Assembly (NCBI GenBank): GCA_015847255.1
Contig: JADLZK010005571.1
Span: 1-64,000, forward strand
Reading direction: 5' to 3'
Source of the DNA: Hyparrhenia diplandra
Lineage: Eukaryota > Streptophyta > Magnoliopsida > Poales > Poaceae
Length of the DNA stretch: 64,000 bases
Made by a program: the position numbers and the translations under genes. This document shows positions 1-12,533 of this stretch, piece after piece. Under the pieces are notes generated by a model, which was given only the letters and a program-made list of their open reading frames with translations, was not told where the DNA came from and did no database searches. The first letter of the stretch is position 1, and every line of letters starts with the position of its first letter.

Positions 1-680
1 ACATTATTATTCAATCTGTGTATTTTTTCCATGTGGAAAATCGGGATATTACACTAGCCCAAGTTCTCTTTTATGTCTTCTTAAAGATTTCAAAAAGGGG
101 GATCAATTTCTTCAAGAAGGAGCATAGTAAAATTAGGATCATTATATCCCATCACCACCATATATCCACCTCACAAATACATTCCATACACCCACATTGT
201 ATGACTTGTTCCTTTGGATCCGTTGTTTTGACTTTACAATATATGCTTTGCAAGTATGTATCATATTTGTCTCCCACCCTATGAGCTCGGATATAGCTTT
301 AGTAGATAGGTTGAGAGAAGGCATGATACACTTGCCATGTTCCACAAATACCACATATTTTTGAGAGAGGCATAACATCATTGCCTTGGTGAGGATCAAA
401 AATACCACATATGAGAGACATGAAAGGGGTCATACAATGGAAAGCTCGAGTTTTATTTTGAAAATTTATAAAAACTCGAGGAAGGAGGTGAACAAGAGTT
501 TGAGGGCATAGTGTGACGACTTTGGTTGTTCTATCTTTCAATCATCAAGATTTAAGTGCGGAGTAAAAGCCCCATATTTTTTTTAGGCAATATAGGTGAG
601 TTGGAAGGTCGAGAATGGTTCCACCCCTTCTTTGGAGAAAGAATTCGATTGATGACATGTGTATTTGTGAGGAGAATAAA
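1..680. other. No gene recognised; probable transposon-derived DNA
   Basis: No open frame longer than 88 codons and no family motif is visible on either strand. Composition is AT-rich. The stretch lies directly left of an Athila-like LTR, so it may be flanking repeat DNA. I see nothing else in it. Confidence 0.4.
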
Positions 681-2275
681 TCATTGTAGCGACTCTGATC
701 CACTACGGTGAAAAGCTTTGCTAGGGACTAGCAAAGGGTCAAGCAGGGGAACTTGTTGACTTTGTTTATGATATACTTTTTATATGTCAACAAGATATAA
801 AATAAGGGCATAAAATGAATAAATACTTAGTATAGAGGTTTATCTTTGATAAGTTCCAAGAGTTTTGGTGATTTATGTATTTCCGGGGACTTAGGATAAA
901 TACAGGACAAGAATGGTGAGAAACCCAGAGTTTACATCCCATATGATGACAAGACTTGACCGTGCGAAGGGCAACTCAACTCCAAAATGTGGACTAAAAC
1001 ACTCTAGAAGATGGGAGACACCTGGAAGGAAGGAGGCACGGTTGTGGCCCGGGGCCTTTGGCGGCCAGGTCGGGTTTAATCCGCGACCGCCCGGTGGACC
1101 CACTGTCGGCCTCTCCTTTCTATGGCGGTTTACCACCGACATTGAGGTTGTATCTACACCCGTTATTTGAAGGTCGGTTTGATCAATGGTCATCGTTCAT
1201 CGCCAAGGCCTATATAAGCAAGACCTCTACCCCCGGGGGTTAAACCTAATTCGAGTTCTAATTCAATTGTAACTCATTGCTCCAGCCAAGTCGGGCAAAA
1301 GTAGAAGAGAGTATCTCCACCGGAGATTAGGTTTGCTTCACTTGTCTAGTTCTAGTTCATCTAGTTCTAGTTCGTCTAAGTTGATTAGCAAGTCGGATTC
1401 AGAGTATTGGGCTAGGTGTTGCCTACCCGAGAGTTCTAGATCTACAAGTCTTGCAGTGCGGATATTATCTTGTATCTATGACTTTGTTCTATTATAATAT
1501 TATATGTTGCTTTGCTATGTTCTTACTTTATTCTAAAAGTATATTTGATATAGATATGGTTTATGATAGATACATGTATCTATTCGTAGAAACCCCTAAT
1601 TCAATTCTCGAGTGGGTTAGGTGGTAGAAATAATTATGTAGCGTGGTGCTTATATATGATTTACACTTGAGTGCACCTTATATTCGGGACGTGTGGTAGA
1701 TCGCGGGGTGTGAGCAGATCTGTTGAGTCCTTTGGAGTCCACCCTCCGTCTATAAGCCAAGTGGATAATGATTATGGGAATATCTTGTTTCGCTCTTGAT
1801 TTTCCTTGATAGTCTTCCGGATACATGATCTAGAGTTTACTATGCTATATATGATAATATATGCCTTAGAGTAGATGTAATGACTTAGTAGATTCAATGC
1901 TACACAAGGATTACGTCTCTTAAAGTAGTACAATGTTAAGTCTAACTTTTAGTAGTCTATTCCATCTCTGTGTGTGATGCCTCGCCTTTATTTATTACTA
2001 TCATATTCTTATTATTATTGGCTTACCCCTCGCTAAAAGTTAGCACTAGTGATGAACTCTCTCATAAGTATACCACCTATCAATCAGTGTATCGCCCAAC
2101 TCCATTTTCCTCCCCAGTGGGTAGAATATAAATGACAAAACTTTGGATTACTCGGTGAAATGCTACAAGTGGTATTTTTTACGTGCGCTATGCGGATAGA
2201 CCTTTATATTTATTTCTTAGAGATTGCAAACAACACATTAAGTATCACATATGCATTTAAGTAGCATTTTTCTTC
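681..2275 (+). mobile_element. Athila-like Ty3/gypsy LTR, plus orientation (left edge approximate)
   Basis: A TATA box near 1211 is followed by a leader without coding potential. At 2138-2190 there is the motif (GGTGAAATGCTACAAG, then a short run, then GTGCGCTATGCGGATA) that also ends the other Athila-type LTRs in this window, near 4480, 11330, 25850, 35120 and 60440. The sequence then runs to CAAACAACA and a remnant TTCTTCGGGGATGAC near 2270-2285. In related Athila elements the primer-binding site GGCGCCGTTGCCGGGGA sits here, so this looks like an LTR 3' end with a deletion in the PBS. The left edge is a guess based on where the recognisable sequence begins. No partner LTR was found, so it may be solo or truncated. 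Confidence 0.45.
1211..1218 (+). promoter_or_regulatory. TATA box of the Athila-like LTR
   Basis: TATATAAG in a GC-rich context (GGCC before, CAAGACC after), about 1 kb before the inferred LTR end. This fits a U3 promoter with transcription starting some 30 bases downstream. Position and context only; no experimental support. Confidence 0.5.
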
Positions 2276-2632
2276 GGGGATGACAACCCTAGCATATGGT
2301 AGTGCTAAGAGATGAAACCACACTGAAGTGCTCAGTGGCATATAGCCTTAGGTGAGATTAACTCCACCTTTTGTTATAGTGACATTTGGAATACCAATAG
2401 CTACCAGCGGCCTTTTTGCCACATATCCAAATCCAAGATAAAACGAGACTACTTTGCTACTAAACAGCGCTGCCCGGCCATATGATCAGTAAAAGCAAGG
2501 TTCTTAAACCGAGGTCGATGGATCGATGGCTCCTCTCGCGCGAACTCGGCGACCGACGGAGGAGAAAGTCGAAGTGGGTACCGGGGGGGTTTAGTTGTAT
2601 TGATTGTGAACAACGATTACAATGGTCGAGGG

Positions 2633-2644
2633 TTTATATTTATA
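2633..2644 (-). promoter_or_regulatory. Minus-strand TATA box downstream of the 230-bp repeats
   Basis: On the minus strand the sequence reads GGTATAAATATAAACCC, a strong plant-type TATA element. It lies about 350 bases downstream (minus sense) of the last 230-bp repeat unit, and GC-rich leader sequence follows. Confidence 0.45.
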
Positions 2645-2999
2645 CCTGGACGTGATAAGAGTCCCTAAAAAGATTATGACTATAATGAAAACCTAACAAA
2701 AGGGATAACTTAGGCTCCAAGCCTCTTCGGAGTCGATGTAGCATATTCATCGTGGATCCTTTCTCATTGGTGGCTTGCTTGCCCGCCTCTGATCGCCGAA
2801 TCATTGTAAAGAACCGACCAAGACAAAACTCTGCCGTCCACCGATTTTGCCGAATGAAGTACCCGACCGCACGAAAGCGGCTTGCGAATGCTCTCCATGT
2901 GCCTATCCTTGCCGAACGCTTCTTATTAGCATTTTATCTTGGTCCCGCTGTCATTCTCGAGGCTTACCAAAATCTAGTGTTAACACCTTGTTAAGCAAG

Positions 3000-4095
3000 G
3001 GCTTTCGATGGGCCTGGACGAATCCTAATCGGATCGAGGCTTGCCACGCGGTGTTCGTGGGCTTTCGGCTTAAGCACACCGAACCTTTAATGATTCCGGA
3101 CCTTGCCCGTTGACAGCAGTCCTTAACATTTCAGTTCGGTACGCCCAGCGCGATCATGTATTGCCAAGGAGGCAACTTGCAAGCCCAAGGGTGGTGAGGG
3201 CTTGAGCTCTATCTCCGCATTAAACAGGAGACTCTATGGGCCCTTTCGGTTTGTCTAATCCGGATCGAGGCTTGCCATGATGTTAAGTGGGCTTTTAAAC
3301 CTTAAGGCACTAAACCTCCGTGGCCTGGACCAGCGTGTTATGCCGGGTCTTAACCATTTTAAGTTCGGTACCTCGGCACGGGCGTGTGTTGCGAAGAGCA
3401 GCTCACAAGCCCCCAAGGATGGGCTTAGAGCTACGTCTCCTTGTTAAACAAGGAGACTCGATGGGCCCTAGATCGTCTAATTAGATCCGAGGCTTGCGCA
3501 TGATGTTCGTGGGCTTTTCGGCTTAAGGCACCGAACCTTTGGCGGTTCGGACCTTGGCCATATTTGTGCGGAGTCCTTAACCATTTCCAGTTTTTGGTAC
3601 CTTGGCACGGGCATGTGTTGCGAGAAAGAGGCAACTCGCAAAGCCAGGATGAAGGGCTTAGAGCTTTGTCTCCTCATTAAGTGAGGAGACTTGTTGGGCC
3701 ACTGGATCCATCAATTGGATTTGAGGCCTTTTTTATGCCGCCACAATTCGTGGGCATTCGACCTTAAGGCACACACCGAGCCCTTGATGGCTTAGACCTT
3801 AGAGCGTCTTTGTGTCGAACCCTTAACCATTACTAGTTTGGCGTCGGCACGGCGTGTGTTGCGAGGCAACTTCGCAAGCCGAGGATGGAGGGCTTGAGCT
3901 TTGTCTCCTCATTAAGTGAGGGCACTTGTTGGGCCTGGATCCATCAATTGGATCCGAGGCTATTGTACGCCGTCATGCTTCCCTTGACCTTTTTACGCTT
4001 GGGGCTTTGTGAGCAATTGGTGGCTCCGGCATTGGCCCGCGTCTCTACCGTGCTTCTAGCCGTTCACGGCTCCGGGCCGTATGGCGTGGTAGTTT
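3000..4095. repeat. Tandem repeat, unit about 220-240 bp, four to five degenerate copies
   Basis: The phrase GGAGACTCGATGGGCC, or a close variant, recurs near 3004, 3232, 3453, 3689 and 3924. A second phrase, GTGTGTTGCGA with variants, recurs near 3157, 3389, 3613 and 3853. Each unit also carries an AATCGGATCGAGGCTTGCC-like stretch and a TTAACCATT-GTTCGGTACC stretch. Copies differ by many substitutions and short indels. Confidence 0.8.
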
Positions 4096-4423
4096 CTTGA
4101 GAGGCCGTGAGCCCTTGTAGCATGGCAGGCCGATGATTCGTATTCTTTCTCGAGAGAAAAGAAGCCCCGGGGATATCCCTTTTCTCCTTGCAGGTGTGGG
4201 CGGACGCATGAGCGGTCTCGGGTGATGATCTGAATCTTCAACAAGGAGGATCTCGGTGCTAGTGGCTTCCATTTGACTGGATTATTTAGGTCTATTCCAT
4301 TGCTCATCCTTCAGAAGTAAGGAGGGGCTCGGGTATATCGTGTTTTATGGTTCGCCCCCCACGCATCCCTTTCATAAGGAGGAGGGTTGGATGTTGCTCG
4401 TGAAACTTCCTCGTCGGGACAAC

Positions 4424-5720
4424 TATTGCTATTTCTTAGCGTAGCGGGGATAATCCATAGCGCCTGAAAGTACCGTTGTAACTTCACCGGAAGCGGGTAT
4501 CGTATTTTCCTCCGGGAATCGGGCGTTAAGTGATCTAACTAGTTACCCGGAGAAAGATGAAGAAGGTGAACGTGGGTAGTGATGTTCTACCTCGAGATTT
4601 AGACTAAGTCGGGTTAACTTCACCCTTTGTGGAGTGTTACTTCGAGACACTTAGGAATTGCACTGGTCCGCAGGTGATGCCGGCCTACTCCACAACTCCT
4701 GGCGGACGTGGAGGAATACAATGGGCGAACAGGGCTGTCTACCTATCCCTACCTCACTACCATGGGTTGAACGACCAAAGCGAGGGTGATTTAACTTAGA
4801 CACCGGGCGTCGTCGCTATTCATCACTACTCTAGTCATACGAGGGGTATCGGAGTCTTCATCGGGGACCCTCTACTAGAGTATTCACCGAGAGGTGAACA
4901 ATGAACCCGGCAAACTCAAAGGAGAGAATGATAACGTGAACTTGAGAATGATAGGCGAAGATAAAACACGGATCTCTTACTCCAAGTAATAATGATGATC
5001 CGCGAGAGGCCTAAGTATGGAGGCGGGGCCAGGCAGTTAGGCACTCCGTCCCACTTAGTGTGTCTGGCGCCAAGTCGGGACGTACACGAGGTGAAGAGGG
5101 GTCGCTACTCCTCGTTTCTCCTACTCTTTCCTCTCTCACTCCCTTCTAGTGGAACTAGTGCTCCTACATCTTCTCTATGTGTGTGTGCAATGGATGGAAT
5201 GGGATGATTTGAGGAGGGGGTGTGAGGCCCTTTAAAAATAGGTTGAAAGAAGGAGGTTTCCGGGGCTTTTGGCGGGAGTTTTTCGCGCCAACTCAAAAAG
5301 TACCCCATGCAACCGCCGCTACTCCTCGAGGGACGTGTGCGGAGACAAGGCACGGCGGGAGCGAACGGCTGGGCACAATGGCGTCCGCAGCCCATTTGCG
5401 TGATCGGCCCAGGTTTAGCTTTCTCGCGCCGTTCTTCGCGTGTTGTCTTGTGGCCCACTATACTTTGAGTCCCCGATGGTGCTTTTTAGTCCCGCCGTGT
5501 CGGAATTGGCCTTGCGTTCCCCTTGTTCCCAAAACACGGTTTTGCAAAGGCTTTTCACTGTATTTGGCGTGTTTCCATCTTTACACCTACAAAACATACT
5601 TTCTACAAATACAAGTGGAACTAGGTAAATAGCAAAGGTTTATATGATCAAAACAAAGGCTATCTCTTTATATTTTAGACTAAGTTGGCGGTATAAGATG
5701 TGGAGATTTTGGCCGTAACA
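4424..5720 (-). repeat. 3' LTR of the Athila-type element
   Basis: Aligns by eye with 11271-12533 throughout. Shared blocks include AAAGTACCGTTGTA, GATGAAGAAGGTGAACGTGG, TAACGTGAACTTGAGAATGA and ACAAATACAAGTGGAACTAG. It carries more small deletions than the other copy. It ends in GGCCGTAACA, which in minus sense is the TGTTACGGCC start of the LTR. Confidence 0.88.
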
Positions 5721-5733
5721 ACTCCCCACACTT
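5721..5733 (-). promoter_or_regulatory. Polypurine tract for plus-strand priming
   Basis: The minus strand reads AAGTGTGGGGAGT directly before the LTR start TGTTACGG. A near-identical AAGTGTGGGGA tract precedes the 3' LTR in Athila-lineage elements of grasses (known family feature). Confidence 0.75.
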
Positions 5734-5735
5734 AG

Positions 5736-8290
5736 TCTTTACTCATCCTCGAGGTAAAGGTTTAAGGACAAGATGGGTCATCTCCTTGATATGTAACCCG
5801 CATACAAGTTATTCCAAGCTTCACACTTGTGAAATTTTGATGTGTCTACCACATTAATCTTGGGTAATTGAATTATGGAACAACATGGATTCATATCCCC
5901 TTGCTTCAAATAAGTGCGACAACTTGGGGTTTTCATATGATTTTGAAAATGTAAATATAGCCTTGCTCCTTGAATGATTCACTTTTCGGATCACTCAAAT
6001 ATTTGTGTCACGGTTCCTCAGCGAGGCATATCAGTTTTTGCCTTCTTTCTTTCCTACTTCTAAAAGCTTATATGGATCTTTTGGTAGGGGAAAGATATGA
6101 AGGCATACTTACTCTGCATATATTGCTAGGTCAAAGCTTGGATCAAGGAGAAGGATGGCATACCCCTAGATCAAGAAATGCATGTGTGTGGATATAAAAA
6201 AGTGGAACCTATACTATACTCCTTGATGTGTGTGTGTGATCTCTCTTACGAAAACTTTATTCTTGAGATCATGGCTATCTTTTTGCATGAGCCTTCACGT
6301 GCTCATCTTTTTTTTTTTCTTTTTTTGCAAGTCTTGGACCTTCATGTGTCCAACTTTTTTTTCCATGGGACCTTCATGTGTCCCTATTTTTTTTTCATAG
6401 CCATGTCTCTTTGAACTATAAAATTAAAGAGAGATCACTATTTGGTAGAACATGGAGTATTTATTTCTAAGATATCTTTTTGTGTCTACTCCGGTGTAGG
6501 GAGGCGAGCTTTTTGGTATGGTGGGCGAAAGCATGTTTTTAGCATATTCCCGGTGTAGGAATAGATATATATAAGCGTGTAAAGTGATCTTGATCTTGGG
6601 GGCATGACAACTATCTCAACAATGGTCAACAAGACATGACACAAGCTCAATGCAAAGATAGCGACATATGTGTAAGGTTTTTGTATGACAAATTTGATAT
6701 AGCTCGGTAGGAATTTGCATATCATTGAGGAGCATGCTATTTGAATTTTGAATTTTTGAAAACAAATCCCAAGTTCATATAAAAAAAAAGCAAAGGTTCA
6801 AATCATCCCGGCTATATCACATATTCCAATCACTTAGATAACATGGGGTCCCTATGATAAATAGTTCACAAGGCATAGGAATATTAGCGGGGAATAAAAG
6901 TATGCAAATTTTATCAAAGGATAGCATGGAGATGGAGCATCGAAAGTTTTTGTCTTTTTGAAATGTTCAAATTTAAACTTCAAAACTTTTGTGAGGCGTA
7001 AGAGCAAGGTTTTGCACACACCGCCCGTTTGAAAAGGAAGGAGTTAATAGTAGTCGTTCGTCTCGTCCTTCTCCATCATGAATTGCTTCGGCGATTGTGC
7101 ATTTGTGTCGAGGAGATCTCGGATGGTTGTGATTTGTATGTTTGAGAGATCTCCCCCCACTTATTCTTGTACCTATTTTATTCAAAAAAAAAAAAAAAAA
7201 ACAAACATATGGCTCTATCGGCTTGAAACCCGTGGAGCCTTTTATTGAATTTTTTATTTTATTTTATTTATTCACCTCAACATGACTCAAGCAAGGCTAA
7301 CATAAAAAGCGAGTAAACATAGCCTTGATTCATCTCCAACATAAGATACTTCCAAAGATCATGACAACAAAACTCTAAGTTCATTAACCTAACCGACACC
7401 ATGTCAAAGTTTTGATTAAAGAAGGCATTTTTAACCCAAGCACCATGCTTAATTCAAAGACCTATGGATGTATTTCAATTGTAAATGCACCCAAACCCAA
7501 AGCATATGACAAGGACATGGGAAGCATAAAGGCGTGGTTTTATGGAGACAAGAATATGAGTATGAGAGTTGGTGAACATTACCTTTGCATGCACGGATAA
7601 GTTTACGGCCCAACACTTATGGATGAAACGTCAAAGTTGTTGCTACGGTTTTATGATGATGTCCCATGTCGAGGGCACTTCTCAAGGTTAGGCCACACAC
7701 ACACATGAGTTTGTGTGTACAAACCATGGATCTTGATGATAGCGACAAGGATCGAAGTGAGCCCTTCTTGCTTATTGAAGCAATAAAGGGGTGGAGTCGG
7801 GTGGCACTTTTATCTTGACCATGTAGGGCCAACTTTTGCTCCTCTCCCTTTTATATATTTTTTCTATATTTTCTCTTCTTCTCTTTTTTTCAATTCTTTT
7901 CTCTCTTTTTTTATATATCCTCTCTTTCTTTTTTTAGCAAGCGGTGACATCATCATTTTTTGTATGGCCCCTTGGTGGATGGAACTTGAGATTCTCACCA
8001 TCTTCCCCACACTTGAACTTTTTTGTGTAAAAGTCAAGTGTGTAAGGTCAGTCTCCCCTTTGAGCATGTTCCATCACCCATGAGCATCAAGTTTCTTGTT
8101 GATGGGGCCCCATGTTCCCAAGCATCGCATGTCTCTTTTGATCTTCTTAATCGATCTCCACCTAGAATGGTTAGCTACAAGAATACCCGAAGGTGCATAC
8201 TAACTTGACAACAAGCACTTACGTCTCACAAAAGTTTTGAAGTTTATTTTTATTAATAAGAGAAAGTTTTTTTTTTTATGAAAATAAATA

Positions 8291-8338
<48 letters not shown>

Positions 8339-8552
8339 TTGATAATCCAGGGGTATCTCCCTAGCGTTGCTTTGTTTATGGTCATAAGCTTATTTGTGAG
8401 AATTCTTCTTGCGACTATCAAAAGGGTGGTGAAGTTCCTAAGCGTCTCCACTAAGCATTGACGGTTTAAGATCAATTTGCAAGGTTAGTGCCATCGTGCT
8501 ACTATGAGATCGACAAAACTTGTGATACATGAAGACACACACAACCATCCTC
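5736..8552. other. Non-coding interior of the Athila-type element
   Basis: AT-rich sequence with long T or A runs (6308-6330, 7182-7201, 7855-7930) and short chance ORFs only. It occupies the place where pol would be, yet no RT or integrase motif is visible in any frame. This matches the long 3' untranslated stretch of non-autonomous relatives. Confidence 0.55.
8292..8333. repeat. (AT)n microsatellite
   Basis: An uninterrupted run of about 21 AT dinucleotides inside the Athila-type element interior. Confidence 0.95.
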
Positions 8553-10717
8553 TTAGAGAGTTCGTGAGCGAGGATTAAGAGAAGGTTGGGGTCCTAAAAT
8601 GAGGGGCACATGGTCGGGGTGAGACAACTCTAGAGATCCAAAAGGTGAGCATGATACATGAGGGATCTCAAGGGAAGATTTTTCATGCTCAATAGAGGTT
8701 TCTATCTTGGTCTCTAGAGTTGGTGCCTCGGGGCATGTCCATGGCACATGAGTTCTTATCCTTAAAAGGTATGTCATGAAAGACAAATGTTGTATCTTGA
8801 CCATTGTCAAGAACAATGTTTTGTTGGCCGCAGGGACATCTGCGTGTGTTCGAGCGAGGCGACGGGTGTTTTGTTTCACAAGGATGTGAGAGAGGCTTGG
8901 GTGAAACGAATGGGGTTATAAGCTTTGCCTCTTGAGCGACTTTTTGGTTGGGAAGATGCTTCTCCTTTGGGATTTCTAGGTGAGAGCGAAACGATCTTTC
9001 CCAACTTCTCATCATGGCTCCCTCTATAGTTTTTCGTGGAAAAGCTTTTCGAGGGGGTAGCCTATCGGGGTGAAGATTGAAATCAAGGATGAGATAGATA
9101 TGGAAGTCTAAGCACACCTTGGCTTTTGAGGTTACGTCATCAACCTTGAATTCAATCGGGAACTCCGAAGGATGAAACATTCATTCCTTCGGTGTTCGTG
9201 GGTTCGGAGAAGGGCTCAACAAGTCGGTTCTAATGATGGTACGCGGGAATGGTTCGATTGATGAGGGCTCCTCAAAGCTTGACATGCCCTTGTTGCGGAG
9301 GGGGAAAAGGTTCTACAATGGGAGAAGCAAGCTTCTCTAGGATGTTATCGGGGGTTCTCCTGCATCTGTTGTAGGTTTATATGCAAATAACCCTCCGACG
9401 GTCATGTCAAGGCATAGGGCGGCGTCTATGTCAAGACCGAGAACAAGAGAGATATGCAAAAGCACACTATCGGGTAATGGCAAGTCTAGGTCGTCGTGTA
9501 TATCAACATAAGTAACCCGCCCGGGCTGCACCTAGGAATCTTTCTCATCCTATTCGAAATCAAGGATTGTCCTTGGTAGGGAGTTGATGGAGAAGAATGG
9601 TAGACAAAAATTGTCTTTGAGTTCTTCTAAATCGTTCAAACTTCCTATGACGTTAGTGTACTATTGTTTTGCTTTCCCTATGAGGGAGAGCGGAAACAAG
9701 TTCCATATGAGAATTTCTCGTGTCATGTTAAGAATGCTCCGGCATGAACATGTCTCCTTGAAATCTTGTAGGAGGTTAATAGGGTTCTCATAAAAGCATG
9801 ACTCCCCATGATCTCCTCGGCGTGTCATACTCATGGGGGTGAATTGTCCATTGAGTTTTTGGCTCGTGTGACTAGAATGGAAAATGTTTTCTCCCGAGTT
9901 TGACATCTAAATCCCCGGATGTTGATAGATCAAATTTCTTTTTTCAAGGGATGCGATTAGAATGTCAAATTCTTGGATATCAAAAATGTGAAAATCCAGG
10001 AGAAATTTTGACATTCTTGTGCGAAGAATTTGGTCATGTATGATCTCTCGGCAATTTAGAGAGGTTCGGGGTGTTATGCATAAAGCTTTGTGCTATGTGG
10101 GTTCTAGGGGCTTCCTTGTCACATTTTTGTGCAAAAGGATTTGAATATAATATTTATGCCCACAACGAGGGGTTATACATGACCTCCACCATGTCTCCCT
10201 CAAAATTTGCAACTTGGAGGTGTAGAGGGATGATTTATCTGAATTTCTTGAAAGAAGGCCCCTCTCTCTTGCAACCATTCTCAGGCTCATGATAGCGGTT
10301 AGCTCCTTAATAGACTCCTAGAGAAAAGTTCATCCGGGGGGTGCCAGGCCGGCGGGGTGGTGGTTTCTTCCATTGTTCGTATTTCGAGGTGTTACCGAAT
10401 TCTTCAATAAGGTCAGCCTCGAAAAATAGGAGAATCGACCATGAGGTCTCCTTGGGTTTTAGTTCGGGGCAAGGGTCTCTCTATAGGTGTATTAGTTTTG
10501 GCTTATTACGAAGAGACTTCCCCTTGGGTGCAGCAGGTTCTACTCGGATGAGTTCTAGCGGGGGAGTATTCTCAAGAATACGGTTTAGGGAAGCTTCTCC
10601 TTCCGCTGGGGTTTTATGTGAAAATGACCCTCCGGTAGTTATGTCAAGCAGTAGGATAGACGCTCTATCAAGACCTAGCCAAAAGTCTTTGTAAAGCACA
10701 TGGTTTGGTATAGACAT
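8553..10717 (-). pseudogene. Degenerate gag of the Athila-type element
   Basis: On the minus strand, fragments in different frames resemble plant Ty3/gypsy Gag. The clearest is 9661-9906: an ENP..LLQDFKETC segment followed by LIWNLFPLSLIGKAKQ, matching the retrotrans_gag core, where a bulky-hydrophobic LFPFSL-GKAK motif is conserved. A second piece (10481-10717) has GLDRAS..LLDITTGGSF..KTPAEG, resembling the downstream Gag segment (FYxGLD..LLD..GGxF..K). A third (8689-9180) is an open frame of 163 codons with no motif I can name. Stops and frameshifts separate the pieces, so no full protein is encoded. It is placed between the PBS side and the 3' half as expected for gag. No zinc knuckle is seen. 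Confidence 0.55.
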
Positions 10718-11243
10718 ATCTAGGTCGGATGCGGTAAGAGTGGTAAAACGGTCCCGTGTGTACCTATGGTTTCATCTCTAATTGTTGGAAGTTGAATATC
10801 TCTTGCCATCGCGGGGAGCGATAAGAGGGGATAAAGCGAAGGCTTCTCCAGCAGTTCTTCCCATTTACCGGCCCTACGTTTTTGAGTGAAACAATGTCTC
10901 GCTCTCTACGTGCTGAGAGAGAACGGGAATAATTTCCACCTCAATGCCGTGTGTCATGCCTGCAATTGTCATGCGCCTGAGCTACTCAAACTCCCTTAGG
11001 TGATGATATGGGTTTTCCTATTCAAGCCCTGAAAAAGGCTTGGACTGAACCATGGCTATATAAAGCCGTATGGAGCTCATAACTTGAAGTTGTGATTGGC
11101 TTGAAGATTGGCATGGTTCTAAGAGCTCGCCCTTAGGAGCGAAACTTTGGAAATGGGTTGCTCCATAATTAAAAATAAAAAAAAAAGAATGGCGAGGGTG
11201 AGGGCACACGGATAGACTAGGTTCGAAGACTATAACGACAAAA

Positions 11244-11261
11244 GTTCCTAACAACGGCGCC
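11244..11261 (-). promoter_or_regulatory. Primer-binding site of the Athila-type element
   Basis: The minus strand reads GGCGCCGTTGTTAGGAAC nine bases inside the 5' LTR. The Athila-type PBS consensus begins GGCGCCGTTGCCGGGGA, so the first ten bases match and the rest have drifted. Confidence 0.75.
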
Positions 11262-11270
11262 GAAAATGCT

Positions 11271-12533
11271 TGTTGGTATTTTTAGCGTAAGCGAGATAAT
11301 CCGCAAGTGCAACGGAAAGTACCGTTGTAGCACTTCACCCCGAAAGTATTCGGGGGTATCGTATTTGTCGTTAAGTCTGATCTAACTAGTTGCAGAGAAA
11401 GATGAAGAAGGTGAACGTGGGTAGTGATGTTCTACCTCGGTATTTAGACTAAGTCAGGTTAACTTCACCTCGTGAGTGTTACTTGCACCTGGAGGATCGC
11501 ACCGTGCGCCAAGTGATGCCGGCCTACAGCTCTACTCCGCAACCGGACGTGGTGGAATACAATGAGAAACAGGGGCTGTCACCACCTATCCCCTACCTCA
11601 CTACCGTGGGTTGCCTGAGAAAGGGTGATTCATAACTTAGACACCACGCCTACGCTATTCATCACTACTCTAGCGTCGCCGTATGTGGTATCCCGTCTTC
11701 ATCGGGACCCTCTACAGAGTATTCACCGAGAGGTGAACAACGAACCAGTAAACTCAACGAGAGAGAATGATAACGTGAACTTAAGAATGATAGCTAAAGA
11801 TAAAACACGGATCTCTTACCCAAGTAATAATGATGATCCGAGAGGTACAAATATGGAGACGGGAGCCGACAAATTCGGCTTTCTATCCCACGAGTGTACG
11901 AACGCCAAGTCGGACGTACGAGATAGAGGGGGTCGCTACTCCTCTTTTTCTCCTACTCTTTCCTCTCTCACTCCCTTCTAGTGGAACTAGTGCTCCTACA
12001 TCTTCTCTAGCAATGGATGGAATGGGATGATTTGAGAAGGGGTGTGAGGCCCTTTAAATAGGTTGAAGAAGGAGGTTTCCGGGGCTTTTGGCGTGAGTTT
12101 TTGCGCCAACTCCAGCACCCCATGCAACCGCCACTCCTCCGGGGGGCGTGTCTGGAGACAGGCGCGCCGCGGGAGCGGAGGAGGCTGGGCTGTGGCGGCC
12201 ACTGGCTAGCGGCGGTGGGCCCGGAGTTTGGCTTTATCTCGCGCCGTTCTTCGCGTGTTGTCTTGTGGCCCACTATACTTTGAGTCCCCGACGGTGCTTT
12301 GGTCACTTCATGTCGGTATTGGCTGCTTGCGTTCCCCTTGTTCCAAAACATAGTTTTGCGGTGCGCTTTCACCTGTATTTGGCGCATTTCCATCTTTACA
12401 CCTACAAAACATACTTTCTACAAATACAAGTGGGACTAGGTAAATAGCAAAGGTTTATATGATCAAAAGCAGGCTATCTCTTTATATTTTAGACTAAGTT
12501 GACGGTATAAGATGGTGATTTTGACTACCAACA
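11271..12533 (-). repeat. 5' LTR of the Athila-type element
   Basis: Plus-strand ends are TGTTGGTATT and TACCAACA. It is better preserved than its partner at 4424-5720 and borders both the PBS (11261) and the ACAAC target duplication (12534-12538). Confidence 0.88.

Larger units (their letters stand above)
2480..4423 (-). mobile_element. Minus-oriented LTR-like segment with tandem repeats upstream of its TATA box
   Basis: Read on the minus strand, a tandem array (3000-4095) is followed by a TATA box (2633-2644) and a leader ending near 2480 with a CT-rich, gene-leader-like sequence. This is the order U3 repeats, promoter, R/U5 expected of an LTR. The right end is interrupted at 4424 by the insertion of an Athila-type element; the original sequence resumes at 12534. 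Exact LTR termini were not found, so the assignment is inferred from promoter layout and lack of coding capacity. Confidence 0.35.
4424..12533 (-). mobile_element. Complete but pol-less Athila-type LTR retrotransposon
   Basis: Two direct repeats of ~1.3 kb (4424-5720 and 11271-12533) enclose 5.55 kb. A perfect 5-bp target-site duplication, ACAAC, flanks the element at 4419-4423 and 12534-12538. Orientation is set by a minus-strand primer-binding site just inside the right LTR (GGCGCCGTTGTTAGGAAC, 11261 to 11244) and a polypurine tract, AAGTGTGGGGAGT, abutting the left LTR at 5733-5721. Both signals are typical of the Athila/Sabrina-type lineage. The interior holds a degraded gag region (about 8.5-11 kb). 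I see no protease, reverse transcriptase, RNase H or integrase motif, so the element should depend on a partner for movement. The left LTR terminus has drifted from TGTTGGT to TATTGCT. Confidence 0.88.

Noticed and set aside
5105..5632. ORFs of 117 and 136 codons in the Athila-type LTR
   Set aside because: The same region in the partner LTR (12007-12447) does not conserve the frames.
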